Shown piece by piece: positions 1-4,851 of a stretch of DNA of 6,483 nt. Both the position numbers and the translations under genes were made by a program. The DNA is taken from contig CAKZIH010000275.1 of NCBI GenBank assembly GCA_936931335.1, forward strand, positions 1 through 6,483, read 5' to 3'. Every line of letters starts with the position of its first letter. The stretch's first letter is position 1. The notes beneath the pieces are model-generated. The model searched no databases. It had not been told where the DNA came from and saw nothing but the letters and a program-made list of their open reading frames with translations. This DNA comes from an uncultured Nostocoides sp. Its GTDB lineage: Bacteria; Actinomycetota; Actinomycetes; Actinomycetales; Dermatophilaceae.

Positions 1-190
1 CGACGGCGACGTCGACGGGGACGCGGTTGCCCTTGTCGTCGATGCGGCCGGGGCCGACAGCGAGGACCTCGCCCTCCTGCGGCTTTTCCTTGGCCGTGTC
101 CGGGATGACCAGGCCGGATGCGGTGGTCTGCTCGGCCTCGAGCGACTTCACGACGATCCGGTCCTCGAGCGGCTTGATGGAAACCGACAC
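1..190 (-). CDS. groES: Co-chaperonin GroES (Hsp10), N-terminal 63 residues, cut by the window edge
   Basis: GroES forms the heptameric lid of the GroEL cytoplasmic folding chamber. The visible protein starts MSVSIKPLEDRIVVK and continues through a TTASGLVIPDTAKEKPQEG stretch, which is the mobile loop that contacts GroEL, to VLAVGPGRIDDKGNRVPVDV. This matches the conserved N-terminal two thirds of a GroES of about 97-100 residues; the rest lies beyond base 1. The start is GTG at 190-188, because AGGAG (rc of 196-200) lies 5 nt upstream and the protein then begins exactly like other actinobacterial GroES. Two CIRCE operators and a sigma-A-like promoter lie upstream, so heat-shock control by HrcA is expected. 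groEL often follows groES, but that part is not in the window. Confidence 0.97.
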   Translation of the reverse strand, partial: MSVSIKPLEDRIVVKSLEAEQTTASGLVIPDTAKEKPQEGEVLAVGPGRIDDKGNRVPVDVAV

Positions 191-243
191 GATGACTCCT
201 TCGGTTCGATGATGCGGATGGACAGACGTTTTGGGTGTGCCTG

Positions 244-270
244 CCGATCGCCGTCGCGGGGGTCGATCGG
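244..270 (-). other. Inverted repeat in the groES 5' untranslated region
   Basis: CCGATCG (244-250) and CGATCGG (264-270) form a 7-bp stem with a 13-nt loop between the groES promoter and its start codon. If transcription begins near 305, this lies in the middle of a leader of about 115 nt. A role in message stability or folding is possible but not shown. A match of this size could also arise by chance in DNA this GC-rich. Confidence 0.3.
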
Positions 271-280
271 GTGGACACGC

Positions 281-307
281 TTGGCACTCACAAGGTGCGA
301 GTGCCAA
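281..307. promoter_or_regulatory. CIRCE operator (HrcA binding site), start-proximal copy
   Basis: The sequence is TTGGCACTC-N9-GAGTGCCAA, a perfect 9-bp inverted repeat with the canonical 9-nt spacer. It differs from the CIRCE consensus TTAGCACTC-N9-GAGTGCTAA by one symmetric change in each arm. It spans the predicted groES transcription start (about 305), so bound HrcA would block initiation and the site would also be present at the 5' end of the mRNA. Confidence 0.95.
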
Positions 308-312
308 CTCAG

Positions 313-342
313 AATCTAGGCCGCGGATTAGCACTCGGTCAA
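313..342 (-). promoter_or_regulatory. groES promoter, sigma-A type
   Basis: On the minus strand the -35 box TTGACC (337-342) and the -10 box TAGATT (313-318) are separated by 18 nt. Transcription would begin about 7 nt downstream of the -10 box, near 305-306. The -35 box falls in the loop of the distal CIRCE (328-354), whose consensus arm GAGTGCTAA directly follows the -35 box. The start site falls in the proximal CIRCE. Confidence 0.8.
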
Positions 343-354
343 CTCGACTGCCAG
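328..354. promoter_or_regulatory. Second CIRCE operator, one arm degenerate
   Basis: TTAGCACTC (328-336) is an exact consensus CIRCE arm. After a 9-nt spacer comes GACTGCCAG (346-354), which matches the partner arm GAGTGCTAA at 6 of 9 positions. Its loop contains the -35 box of the groES promoter. Two CIRCE copies upstream of groES are known in actinobacteria. The imperfect arm suggests weaker or cooperative HrcA binding next to the perfect site at 281-307. Confidence 0.85.
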
Positions 355-373
355 CCGGCGGACCGCTCTGCCG

Positions 374-401
374 GGGTCGGTTCTGTCCTGGGTCGGTTCT
401 G
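374..401. repeat. 12-bp direct repeat, period 16
   Basis: GGGTCGGTTCTG occurs at 374-385 and again at 390-401, in the gap between the acetyltransferase stop codon and the groES control region. No hairpin terminator with a T run is seen here. Its role is unknown; it may be a simple tandem duplication. Confidence 0.5.
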
Positions 402-418
402 CTGCCGTCCGGGTCAGG

Positions 419-928
419 TCAACTCAGCACTGGGGAGATGGCGACCGGGCCGCGCACCATCCGCTCGACGAGTTGGTCACTGTCCGGGCGCAGCGGGCGG
501 CGCTCACCGGTGGCCAGGAAGCCATGTCGTTCGTAGAGGCGCCGGGCGGCGGCATTGGCGAGGTTGACCTCGAGTTCTACCGGCGCGCCATCGGCAACCG
601 CGGGATCGTTCGCGAAGAGGGCGTCCAGCAGGGCCGAGGCGTGGCCCCGGCCGCGAGCGGACGGCTCGGTCCACACACCCCAGAGCCGGGCAATGTCGTC
701 GCTATCGCGGTCGTCGTTATTGCGATAGAGCCCGGCCATGGCGACCGCGAGGCGGTCCTCTTCGGCGAGCAGGACCGGGCTGCCCAGCCGGGCGCGCCAG
801 TCCGTCTCGGTGAAGAGCTGTTCGCGCGCGAGGGTGGAGCCGAACGCCTCCGGGCTGTCCGCGAGCGCCCGCAGCCGGATCTGCGCATACGCGCGCCAGT
901 CCTGGGGTCCAAGGGCACGGATGCTCAC
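419..928 (-). CDS. GNAT family N-acetyltransferase
   Basis: This is a cytoplasmic transferase of the GCN5-related fold, moving an acetyl group from acetyl-CoA to an amine; the substrate cannot be told from sequence. From the chosen GTG (928-926) the protein has 169 residues. It begins MSIRALGPQDWRAY and contains RALADSPEAFGSTL at about 20-33, common in small-molecule or protein GNATs. Motif A is ARLWGVWTEPSARGRGHASALL (written here in parts: ARLWGVWTEPS, then ARGRGHASALL), at about 80-101, with the RGRGHA loop that holds the CoA pyrophosphate. Motif B is VNLANAAARRLYERHGF at about 122-138. An in-frame GTG at 946 would add six residues. Neither start has a Shine-Dalgarno; 928 fits family N-termini better. 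The gene is divergent from the methyltransferase and runs towards groES. Confidence 0.9.
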   Translation of the reverse strand: MSIRALGPQDWRAYAQIRLRALADSPEAFGSTLAREQLFTETDWRARLGSPVLLAEEDRLAVAMAGLYRNNDDRDSDDIARLWGVWTEPSARGRGHASALLDALFANDPAVADGAPVELEVNLANAAARRLYERHGFLATGERRPLRPDSDQLVERMVRGPVAISPVLS

Positions 929-996
929 CCGGGCAGGGTGCCACACGGCATACGGCCCCGGCCAGGCAAATCGCGAAGCACGGGTGCTGATTGGAT

Positions 997-1010
997 ACCT
1001 CCGTGGAGGT
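997..1010 (+). promoter_or_regulatory. Shine-Dalgarno of the methyltransferase gene inside a small hairpin
   Basis: GGAGG at 1005-1009 lies 8 nt before GTG 1018 and decides the chosen start. The same bases are the right arm of an inverted repeat, ACCTC-CGTG-GAGGT, a 5-bp stem with a 4-nt loop. If the message starts upstream, the ribosome site could be partly hidden. If it starts inside or after the hairpin, this would not matter. Confidence 0.5.
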
Positions 1011-1017
1011 CGCGGAC

Positions 1018-2241
1018 GTGCGGTGGCTGGCGTCGCCGGAAGGCAACGCCGTGCTGCGCTCCCTGCCCCCGTATGACGCCTCGGCCGCCTTCGCGCTCTC
1101 CCAGCGGCTGCGGCGCGAGGGGCTGAGCCCGGAGCGGGCGGCCGCGGTGCTCACCCAGTCCCAACTGCGCGAACGCGGGCGGGAGAAGTTCGGCGAATTC
1201 GTCGACGGAATGCTGTTGACCCAGGACGGGCTGGAGCAGGCGACCCGGCTCGATGTGGCCGCGGGGCACGCCGAACGGTTCGCGAGGGCGTCGATCGCCA
1301 CGGTCCATGACCTCGGCTGCGGGATCGGCGCCGACGCGATGGCCGCGGCGAGCCTGGGCGTGACGGTGGCCGCGGTCGACTCCGATCCGGTGACCGCGGC
1401 GGTGGCCGACGCCAATCTGCGACCCTGGCCCGATTGCCGGGCCCGCCCCGGACTGGCCGAGGACTTCCAACCACCCCCGGATGCCGCGCGCGACCGGGTC
1501 GGGGCGTGGCTGGACCCGGCTCGTCGAGTACGCGGGGTGGCCGACGTCAACGGGCGGGCGCGACGCGTCTTCCGGCTCGAGGACTTCTCGCCGAGTTGGG
1601 CCTACGTGCAAGCGGTGGCGGCCGCAGTGCCCGCGACCGGGGTGAAACTCTCCCCCTCCTTCCCGCACGACCACATCCCTCGCGGTGCGGAGGCGCAGTG
1701 GGTCTCCCGGGCCGGGGAACTGTTGGAGTGCACGCTGTGGTTCGGCCCACTGGTGCGCACCTCCGGCCGCACCGCGCGGATCCTGCGGCCCGGGGCCGCG
1801 GTCGTGGAGATCACCGAGGACCAGGCCACCGCCGAGGTGCCCACCCTCGCCGATCCGGGGGCCCTGGGGCCGTGGCTCTATGAGGCGGACCGCGCCCTGG
1901 TGCAGGCCGGATTGGTCGGCACCCTCACCGCCGCGACCTTCGGCCGGGAATTGGAGGCCGGGCTCGGGTTGGTGACGGCGGACACCGCATACGACCTGCC
2001 GTATGCCCGCCGGTATGGCGTGCGCGAGGCCCTCCCCCTCAACGTCAAGACCCTGCGGGCGTGGGTGCGAGCGCAGGGGGTGCGCGGGGTGACCATCAAG
2101 AAGCGCGGGGTGCGCCTGGATGAGAGCGACCTGCACCGCCAACTCAAGGTCACCGCCGGCGCCGACGCCACCCTGCTGCTGACCCGGGTCGCCGGGCAGC
2201 AGCTCGCCCTGGTCCTGGAACCCGCCGCGGCCCCACTCTGA
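1018..2241 (+). CDS. Class I SAM-dependent methyltransferase with THUMP-like C-terminal domain
   Basis: The protein is a Rossmann-fold methyltransferase of 407 residues from GTG 1018. An N-terminal helical region (about 1-90) precedes SAM-binding motif I, VHDLGCGIGADAMAAA (about 96-111). An acidic motif II, VAAVDSDPVTAAVA, follows, and then a DPARR motif (about 166-170), which is the position of motif IV in nucleic-acid methyltransferases. The C-terminus has YDLPYARRYGV, ALPLNVKTLRAWVR and GVTIKKRGVRL (about 325-366), typical of the THUMP-like domain of this actinobacterial family. RNA is therefore a plausible substrate, but the family has no firmly assigned reaction known to me. In-frame TTG 991 and GTG 1003 are alternative starts without a ribosome site. 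The gene ends 7 bp before a palindromic repeat and converges on the MFS gene. Confidence 0.9.
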   Translation: MRWLASPEGNAVLRSLPPYDASAAFALSQRLRREGLSPERAAAVLTQSQLRERGREKFGEFVDGMLLTQDGLEQATRLDVAAGHAERFARASIATVHDLGCGIGADAMAAASLGVTVAAVDSDPVTAAVADANLRPWPDCRARPGLAEDFQPPPDAARDRVGAWLDPARRVRGVADVNGRARRVFRLEDFSPSWAYVQAVAAAVPATGVKLSPSFPHDHIPRGAEAQWVSRAGELLECTLWFGPLVRTSGRTARILRPGAAVVEITEDQATAEVPTLADPGALGPWLYEADRALVQAGLVGTLTAATFGRELEAGLGLVTADTAYDLPYARRYGVREALPLNVKTLRAWVRAQGVRGVTIKKRGVRLDESDLHRQLKVTAGADATLLLTRVAGQQLALVLEPAAAPL

Positions 2242-2247
2242 CGGCAA

Positions 2248-2289
2248 CGATGAGCAATACCGTCGTCTTAGCGACGCTATTGCTCATCG
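2248..2289. repeat. Palindromic repeat copy 1 (R1), between convergent genes; probable bidirectional terminator
   Basis: CGATGAGCAATA (2248-2259) pairs perfectly with TATTGCTCATCG (2278-2289). After one C-C mismatch the stem continues for six more pairs, including a G-T pair, to a 4-nt loop CTTA (2267-2270). The 38-bp core runs from ATGAG at 2250 to CTCAT at 2287. The methyltransferase gene stops 7 bp before it, and the TGA stop of the MFS gene (2286-2284) lies inside the right arm. There is no T tract, so termination would be of the hairpin-only type. The core is 32/38 identical to R3 and 27/38 to R2 in the same orientation. Confidence 0.85.
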
Positions 2290-3528
2290 ATCGGCCGGGG
2301 TATGCGGTGCGGCGGCGCGAGCGGGGCGGGGGATGAATCGCGGTGTCCACCAGGCCATCCAGGCGCCACCGGCGATACCGAGGACCCCGACGGCCGGCAG
2401 GGCGGCCGCGAGGGAGGCGGCACCGATGACCGCGCCGGCGAGGGCGGGGGCCACGAAGGAGCCGATCGACGAGATCGACTGCCACCAGCCGAGGAACCGT
2501 CCGCGGTCCCGTGCGGGAGCGATGTCGATGCCCATGGTTTTCACGATGCCGGCGCCGACGCCATCGCCGAGGCCGACGAGGATCGCCGCGGCCACGAACC
2601 ACCCCAGCGTGTGCGAAAACGGCATCGCCATCAGGCCGACCCCCATGAGCGCCAGGCAGGTGGTGGCGACTGGCGCGCGGCCAAGTCGGTCGAGGGCCAG
2701 GCCGGCGGGCCAGAAGAGCACGAGTTCGGCCAGGGAACCGATGCCGGCGACCAGGGCAACCGTGGCGGGCGCGAGGTGGAGCCCGTCCGCGCCCCACAGG
2801 GGGATCAGCGTCTCCTTGGCGGTGCGCACGGCGCTGAGCATCAGCACCCCGGCGCCAAGGATGAAGAGAGCCGACATCGGCGCAGCTAAGGGAGCGGCCG
2901 CGGAGGTGGGCCGCCCCGGTTCAGCCGACGGGGCGGGCAGGTGACGCAGGTGCGCGGCCAGCACGCCCCAGGCGATGGCGACGAAGGCAGCAGCCACCGG
3001 GAACACGGCACCGGCGTCGGCCACGGCCAGCACGGCAGCCGCGACAAAGGGTCCGAGGACGCGGCCGAGGCGCTGGCTCGCGCCATACACATTCATGGCT
3101 CGGCCGCGGTGGGCAAGCGGCGCGAGGTCGGCGACCAACCCCTGGCGGGCGATGCTCCATACCGCGTCGGAGAGATCCACGGCCAGCAGGGCGACGATGA
3201 GCACGACCCGGGCCGTGGCCGAGGCCGTATGCGCGGTGGCGAGCCAGGTCGCCAACAACAGGGTGATCGTGGGCGCTGTGGTGACTGCCAGCGCCCGCCC
3301 CTCCCCCAGCCACTGCACCAGGTAGCCGGCGGCGAAGGACGCGACGATGGCGAAGCCGCCGACCGCCGTGGCGAGGAGCGCAACCTGCGCGGCGGTGAAC
3401 CCCAGGTGCAACGCCAGCACCACCTGGGCCGGCAGCAGCGCGGAGATCCCCGCGGCATACCCGAAGGAGGGGGCGTAGACCGGCCAGAGCAGGGTGCGCA
3501 AGGTCTCGCGCGGCGTGGCCGAGGTCAT
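2284..3528 (-). CDS. Major facilitator superfamily (MFS) transporter, efflux type
   Basis: This is an integral membrane secondary transporter of 414 residues, the usual MFS size, with about 12 hydrophobic segments in two halves. The cytoplasmic middle loop is near 195-215 (APSAEPGRPTSAAA). Motif A-like loops are GYLVQWLGEGRAL (68-80) after the second helix and GLALDRLGRAPV (276-287) in the matching place of the second half. ARQGLVADLAP and the RGRAMNVYGASQRLGRVLGP stretch (142-160) resemble drug-efflux MFS proteins. The substrate is unknown. The start is ATG 3528, supported by a leaderless-type promoter just upstream. Tandem operators in that promoter suggest an inducible pump under a repressor not encoded here. 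The TGA stop is supplied by palindromic repeat R1, leaving a polar tail, AAAPHTPADR. Confidence 0.93.
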   Translation of the reverse strand: MTSATPRETLRTLLWPVYAPSFGYAAGISALLPAQVVLALHLGFTAAQVALLATAVGGFAIVASFAAGYLVQWLGEGRALAVTTAPTITLLLATWLATAHTASATARVVLIVALLAVDLSDAVWSIARQGLVADLAPLAHRGRAMNVYGASQRLGRVLGPFVAAAVLAVADAGAVFPVAAAFVAIAWGVLAAHLRHLPAPSAEPGRPTSAAAPLAAPMSALFILGAGVLMLSAVRTAKETLIPLWGADGLHLAPATVALVAGIGSLAELVLFWPAGLALDRLGRAPVATTCLALMGVGLMAMPFSHTLGWFVAAAILVGLGDGVGAGIVKTMGIDIAPARDRGRFLGWWQSISSIGSFVAPALAGAVIGAASLAAALPAVGVLGIAGGAWMAWWTPRFIPRPARAAAPHTPADR

Positions 3529-3534
3529 GCGAGG

Positions 3535-3563
3535 AGACTATCTCTCGATATCGAGATTGTCGA
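3535..3563 (-). promoter_or_regulatory. Leaderless-type promoter of the MFS gene
   Basis: On the minus strand, TCGACA (3558-3563, five of six bases of TTGACA) and TAGTCT (3535-3540, fits TANNNT) are 17 nt apart. Only 6 nt separate the -10 box from ATG 3528, so transcription would begin at or next to the A of the start codon. There is no Shine-Dalgarno, in agreement with leaderless translation, which is frequent in actinobacteria. Confidence 0.7.
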
Positions 3564-3571
3564 TATCGAGA
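3543..3571. promoter_or_regulatory. Tandem palindromic operators over the MFS promoter
   Basis: TCTCGATATCGAGA (3543-3556) is a perfect 14-bp palindrome. TGTCGATATCGAGA (3558-3571) is the same with one change. Their centres are 15 bp apart. The first lies in the spacer between the -10 and -35 boxes and the second covers the -35 box, the classic position for a repressor. The size and symmetry fit a dimeric winged-helix regulator (for example PadR, MarR or ArsR type), but the identity of the regulator is inference only; none is encoded in the window. Confidence 0.8.
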
Positions 3572-3594
3572 AATTTATCTAGGGCCACCACGAG

Positions 3595-3636
3595 CGATGA
3601 GTAAGAACGTCGCTATCACCGCGCTATCGCTCATCG
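3595..3636. repeat. Palindromic repeat copy 2 (R2), degenerate
   Basis: CGATGAG (3595-3601) and CTCATCG (3630-3636) bound the same 38-bp core (3597-3634), but the inner stem has several mismatches. In reverse orientation the core matches R3 at 30 of 38 positions, better than R1 in forward orientation (27 of 38). The TAG stop of the DUF559 gene (3626-3624) lies inside it. It separates that gene from the MFS promoter and could end transcription before it. Its weaker pairing suggests decay or a binding-site role rather than a strong terminator. Confidence 0.75.
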
Positions 3637-4685
3637 ATACGCCCGCGCGGGTCGCAGGCACGGATCGGACCGGGGACGGCGCGCCCGACCGAGCAACCAG
3701 CACGCCGGCAGGGGTGCAGGGTCCAGTGCGCCCCACGGGCCGCCGCGATCGCCACGAGTTCGGCGGCCGTGGCGCACGGGGCAGCGGTGACCTCGCTCCA
3801 GCCATAACGCAGCAGCACCCGCCCGTCCGCGACGGCGGCATTTGCCTTCTGCCGATCGACCAGCGCGCTCGCGCGAGAGTGGTAGAGGAAGCCATCGAGT
3901 TCCACCCGCAGGCGCACCTCGTCCCAGTCCAGATCGAAGCGTCGCCCGCGGCCCGCCACCCGGGCCTGCAGTTGTCGCGTCGCCGCTGGTATGCCGTGTG
4001 GCCGCTCCACGTCGCGCACCCACCGCAGTTCCAGGGCGCTCTCGGCGCCGTCGGCATCGCTGGTCAGGATCTCGGCCAAGATCCGGCGCGCGGGATGGCG
4101 CCGCCATCGGCCCAGCTCAGCGGCCACGCGATCCATCGTGGTGCGCCGGTCCTGCAGCGCGCGACCGATCAGCGCCAAGGTTTGATCGGTGCCGGCAGTG
4201 GCGGCGAGCAGGACGATCGTGGACTCCACCGTGGTCCGCGCCGGCCAGTCCTGCGTGCGCAGGCTCATCGCGCGGGTGGTGATCAGCCGGCTCCCGGCCG
4301 GGGTGGCCACCCGGCGGCCATAGGGGACCGCGAGGGTCAGGACCGGCGGCGGCTGATCGGTGAGGCGATCGATATACGCCGCGGACCAGCCCGCCAGACC
4401 GGCCGGCCGCTGTCCGGTCAGCGGGTGACCGGCCGCCCAATCGCGCAGCGACCGCGTGTCGGGCCGGGTGACCGCGAGCAGGGCGCCGGCCGCCCGGGTC
4501 GGCCAGTCGATGGGTCCGGAATGGGTAACGAAGACTCCGGGGTGCAAGCGTTGCCAGCGGCCGGTATGCACGCGCCAGCGCACGCCCCCGGCTCCTATGC
4601 CGGCTTCGGCCTGAACGCTGGTTACCAGGGGCAACTCGGCAAGGGCGGGGAAGCGCTCCGCTGCTCGGCCGGGGGCACTCGTCAT
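3624..4685 (-). CDS. AbiEi-like / DUF559 (Vsr-like endonuclease fold) protein
   Basis: The protein has 353 residues and two recognisable parts. The N-terminus (about 20-55) has VTSVQAEAGIGAGGVRWRV followed by TGRWQRLHPGVFVTH, the winged-helix-like start seen in AbiEi-type antitoxin-domain proteins. The C-terminal part (about 213-320) is a DUF559/Vsr-like PD-(D/E)XK fold, with GAESALELR (E215), RFDLDW (D251), LRVELDGFLYH (E262, D264, H269), DRQKANA and LLRYGWSEV. Such proteins are numerous in actinobacteria and their cellular role is not established; no toxin partner is adjacent. The start is ATG 4685; the frame stays open further upstream but there the family similarity ends. It lacks a Shine-Dalgarno. 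The C-terminal tail, with CRRAGC and ending GRIDER, runs into repeat R2, which provides the stop. Confidence 0.88.
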   Translation of the reverse strand: MTSAPGRAAERFPALAELPLVTSVQAEAGIGAGGVRWRVHTGRWQRLHPGVFVTHSGPIDWPTRAAGALLAVTRPDTRSLRDWAAGHPLTGQRPAGLAGWSAAYIDRLTDQPPPVLTLAVPYGRRVATPAGSRLITTRAMSLRTQDWPARTTVESTIVLLAATAGTDQTLALIGRALQDRRTTMDRVAAELGRWRRHPARRILAEILTSDADGAESALELRWVRDVERPHGIPAATRQLQARVAGRGRRFDLDWDEVRLRVELDGFLYHSRASALVDRQKANAAVADGRVLLRYGWSEVTAAPCATAAELVAIAAARGAHWTLHPCRRAGCSVGRAVPGPIRACDPRGRIDER

Positions 4686-4770
4686 ACCGGCGAGGGTGCC
4701 CACGGCGGACGTTCCCGTCGAGGACCCGGCGGCGGGGCTGTGGACGACCAGTCCAAGCGGTCTGCCTGTG

Positions 4771-4818
4771 GATTGATGAGCGATACCGCCGTGTGGGCGA
4801 CGGTATTGCTCATCAATC
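4771..4818. repeat. Palindromic repeat copy 3 (R3), best-formed; probable terminator of the LLM gene
   Basis: GATTGATGAGC (4771-4781) pairs perfectly with GCTCATCAATC (4808-4818). The stem continues inwards with one G-T pair, then ATACCG with CGGTAT, one C-A mismatch, and CGT with GCG (last pair T-G), to a 4-nt loop GTGG (4793-4796). The 38-bp core is 4776-4813. Relative to R1, the pair just outside the core-flanking G is T-A instead of C-G, a paired change that keeps the stem. It lies 34 bp downstream of the LLM oxidoreductase stop and about 86 bp upstream of the DUF559 start. No T tract follows. Confidence 0.85.
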
Positions 4819-4848
4819 CGGCAGCACTGCGTCAATCCGGCCGCACTG
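4813..4848. repeat. 17-bp tandem duplication abutting R3
   Basis: TCAATCCGGCAGCACTG (4813-4829) is repeated as TCAATCCGGCCGCACTG (4832-4848), with one mismatch and a period of 19. The first copy contains the outer right arm of R3 (TCAATC). The second ends 3 bp before the LLM gene's stop codon region. It looks like a local duplication of repeat-flank sequence. Confidence 0.8.
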
Positions 4849-4851
4849 GGT

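Noticed and set aside
925..2247. A 440-codon minus-strand open frame antisense to the methyltransferase gene
   Set aside because: It is a GC-rich mirror frame. The plus strand has clear methyltransferase motifs and a ribosome site, while this frame is low-complexity Gly/Arg/Pro/His with no recognisable domain.
2941..3582. Plus-strand open frames of 100-213 codons antisense to the MFS gene
   Set aside because: They are hydrophilic Gly/Arg/His-rich mirror frames of a clear membrane protein gene.
2248..4818. CRISPR array
   Set aside because: The three repeats are more than 1 kb apart with whole genes between them and vary in sequence. There are no regular spacers and no cas genes.
2250..4820. 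Short peptides of the form MS-x-x-V/A...LLI readable from both strands of each palindrome (for example MSNTVVLATLLLI)
   Set aside because: The similarity between copies and strands follows from the palindromic DNA repeat itself. There are no ribosome sites and the frames continue into unrelated non-coding sequence.
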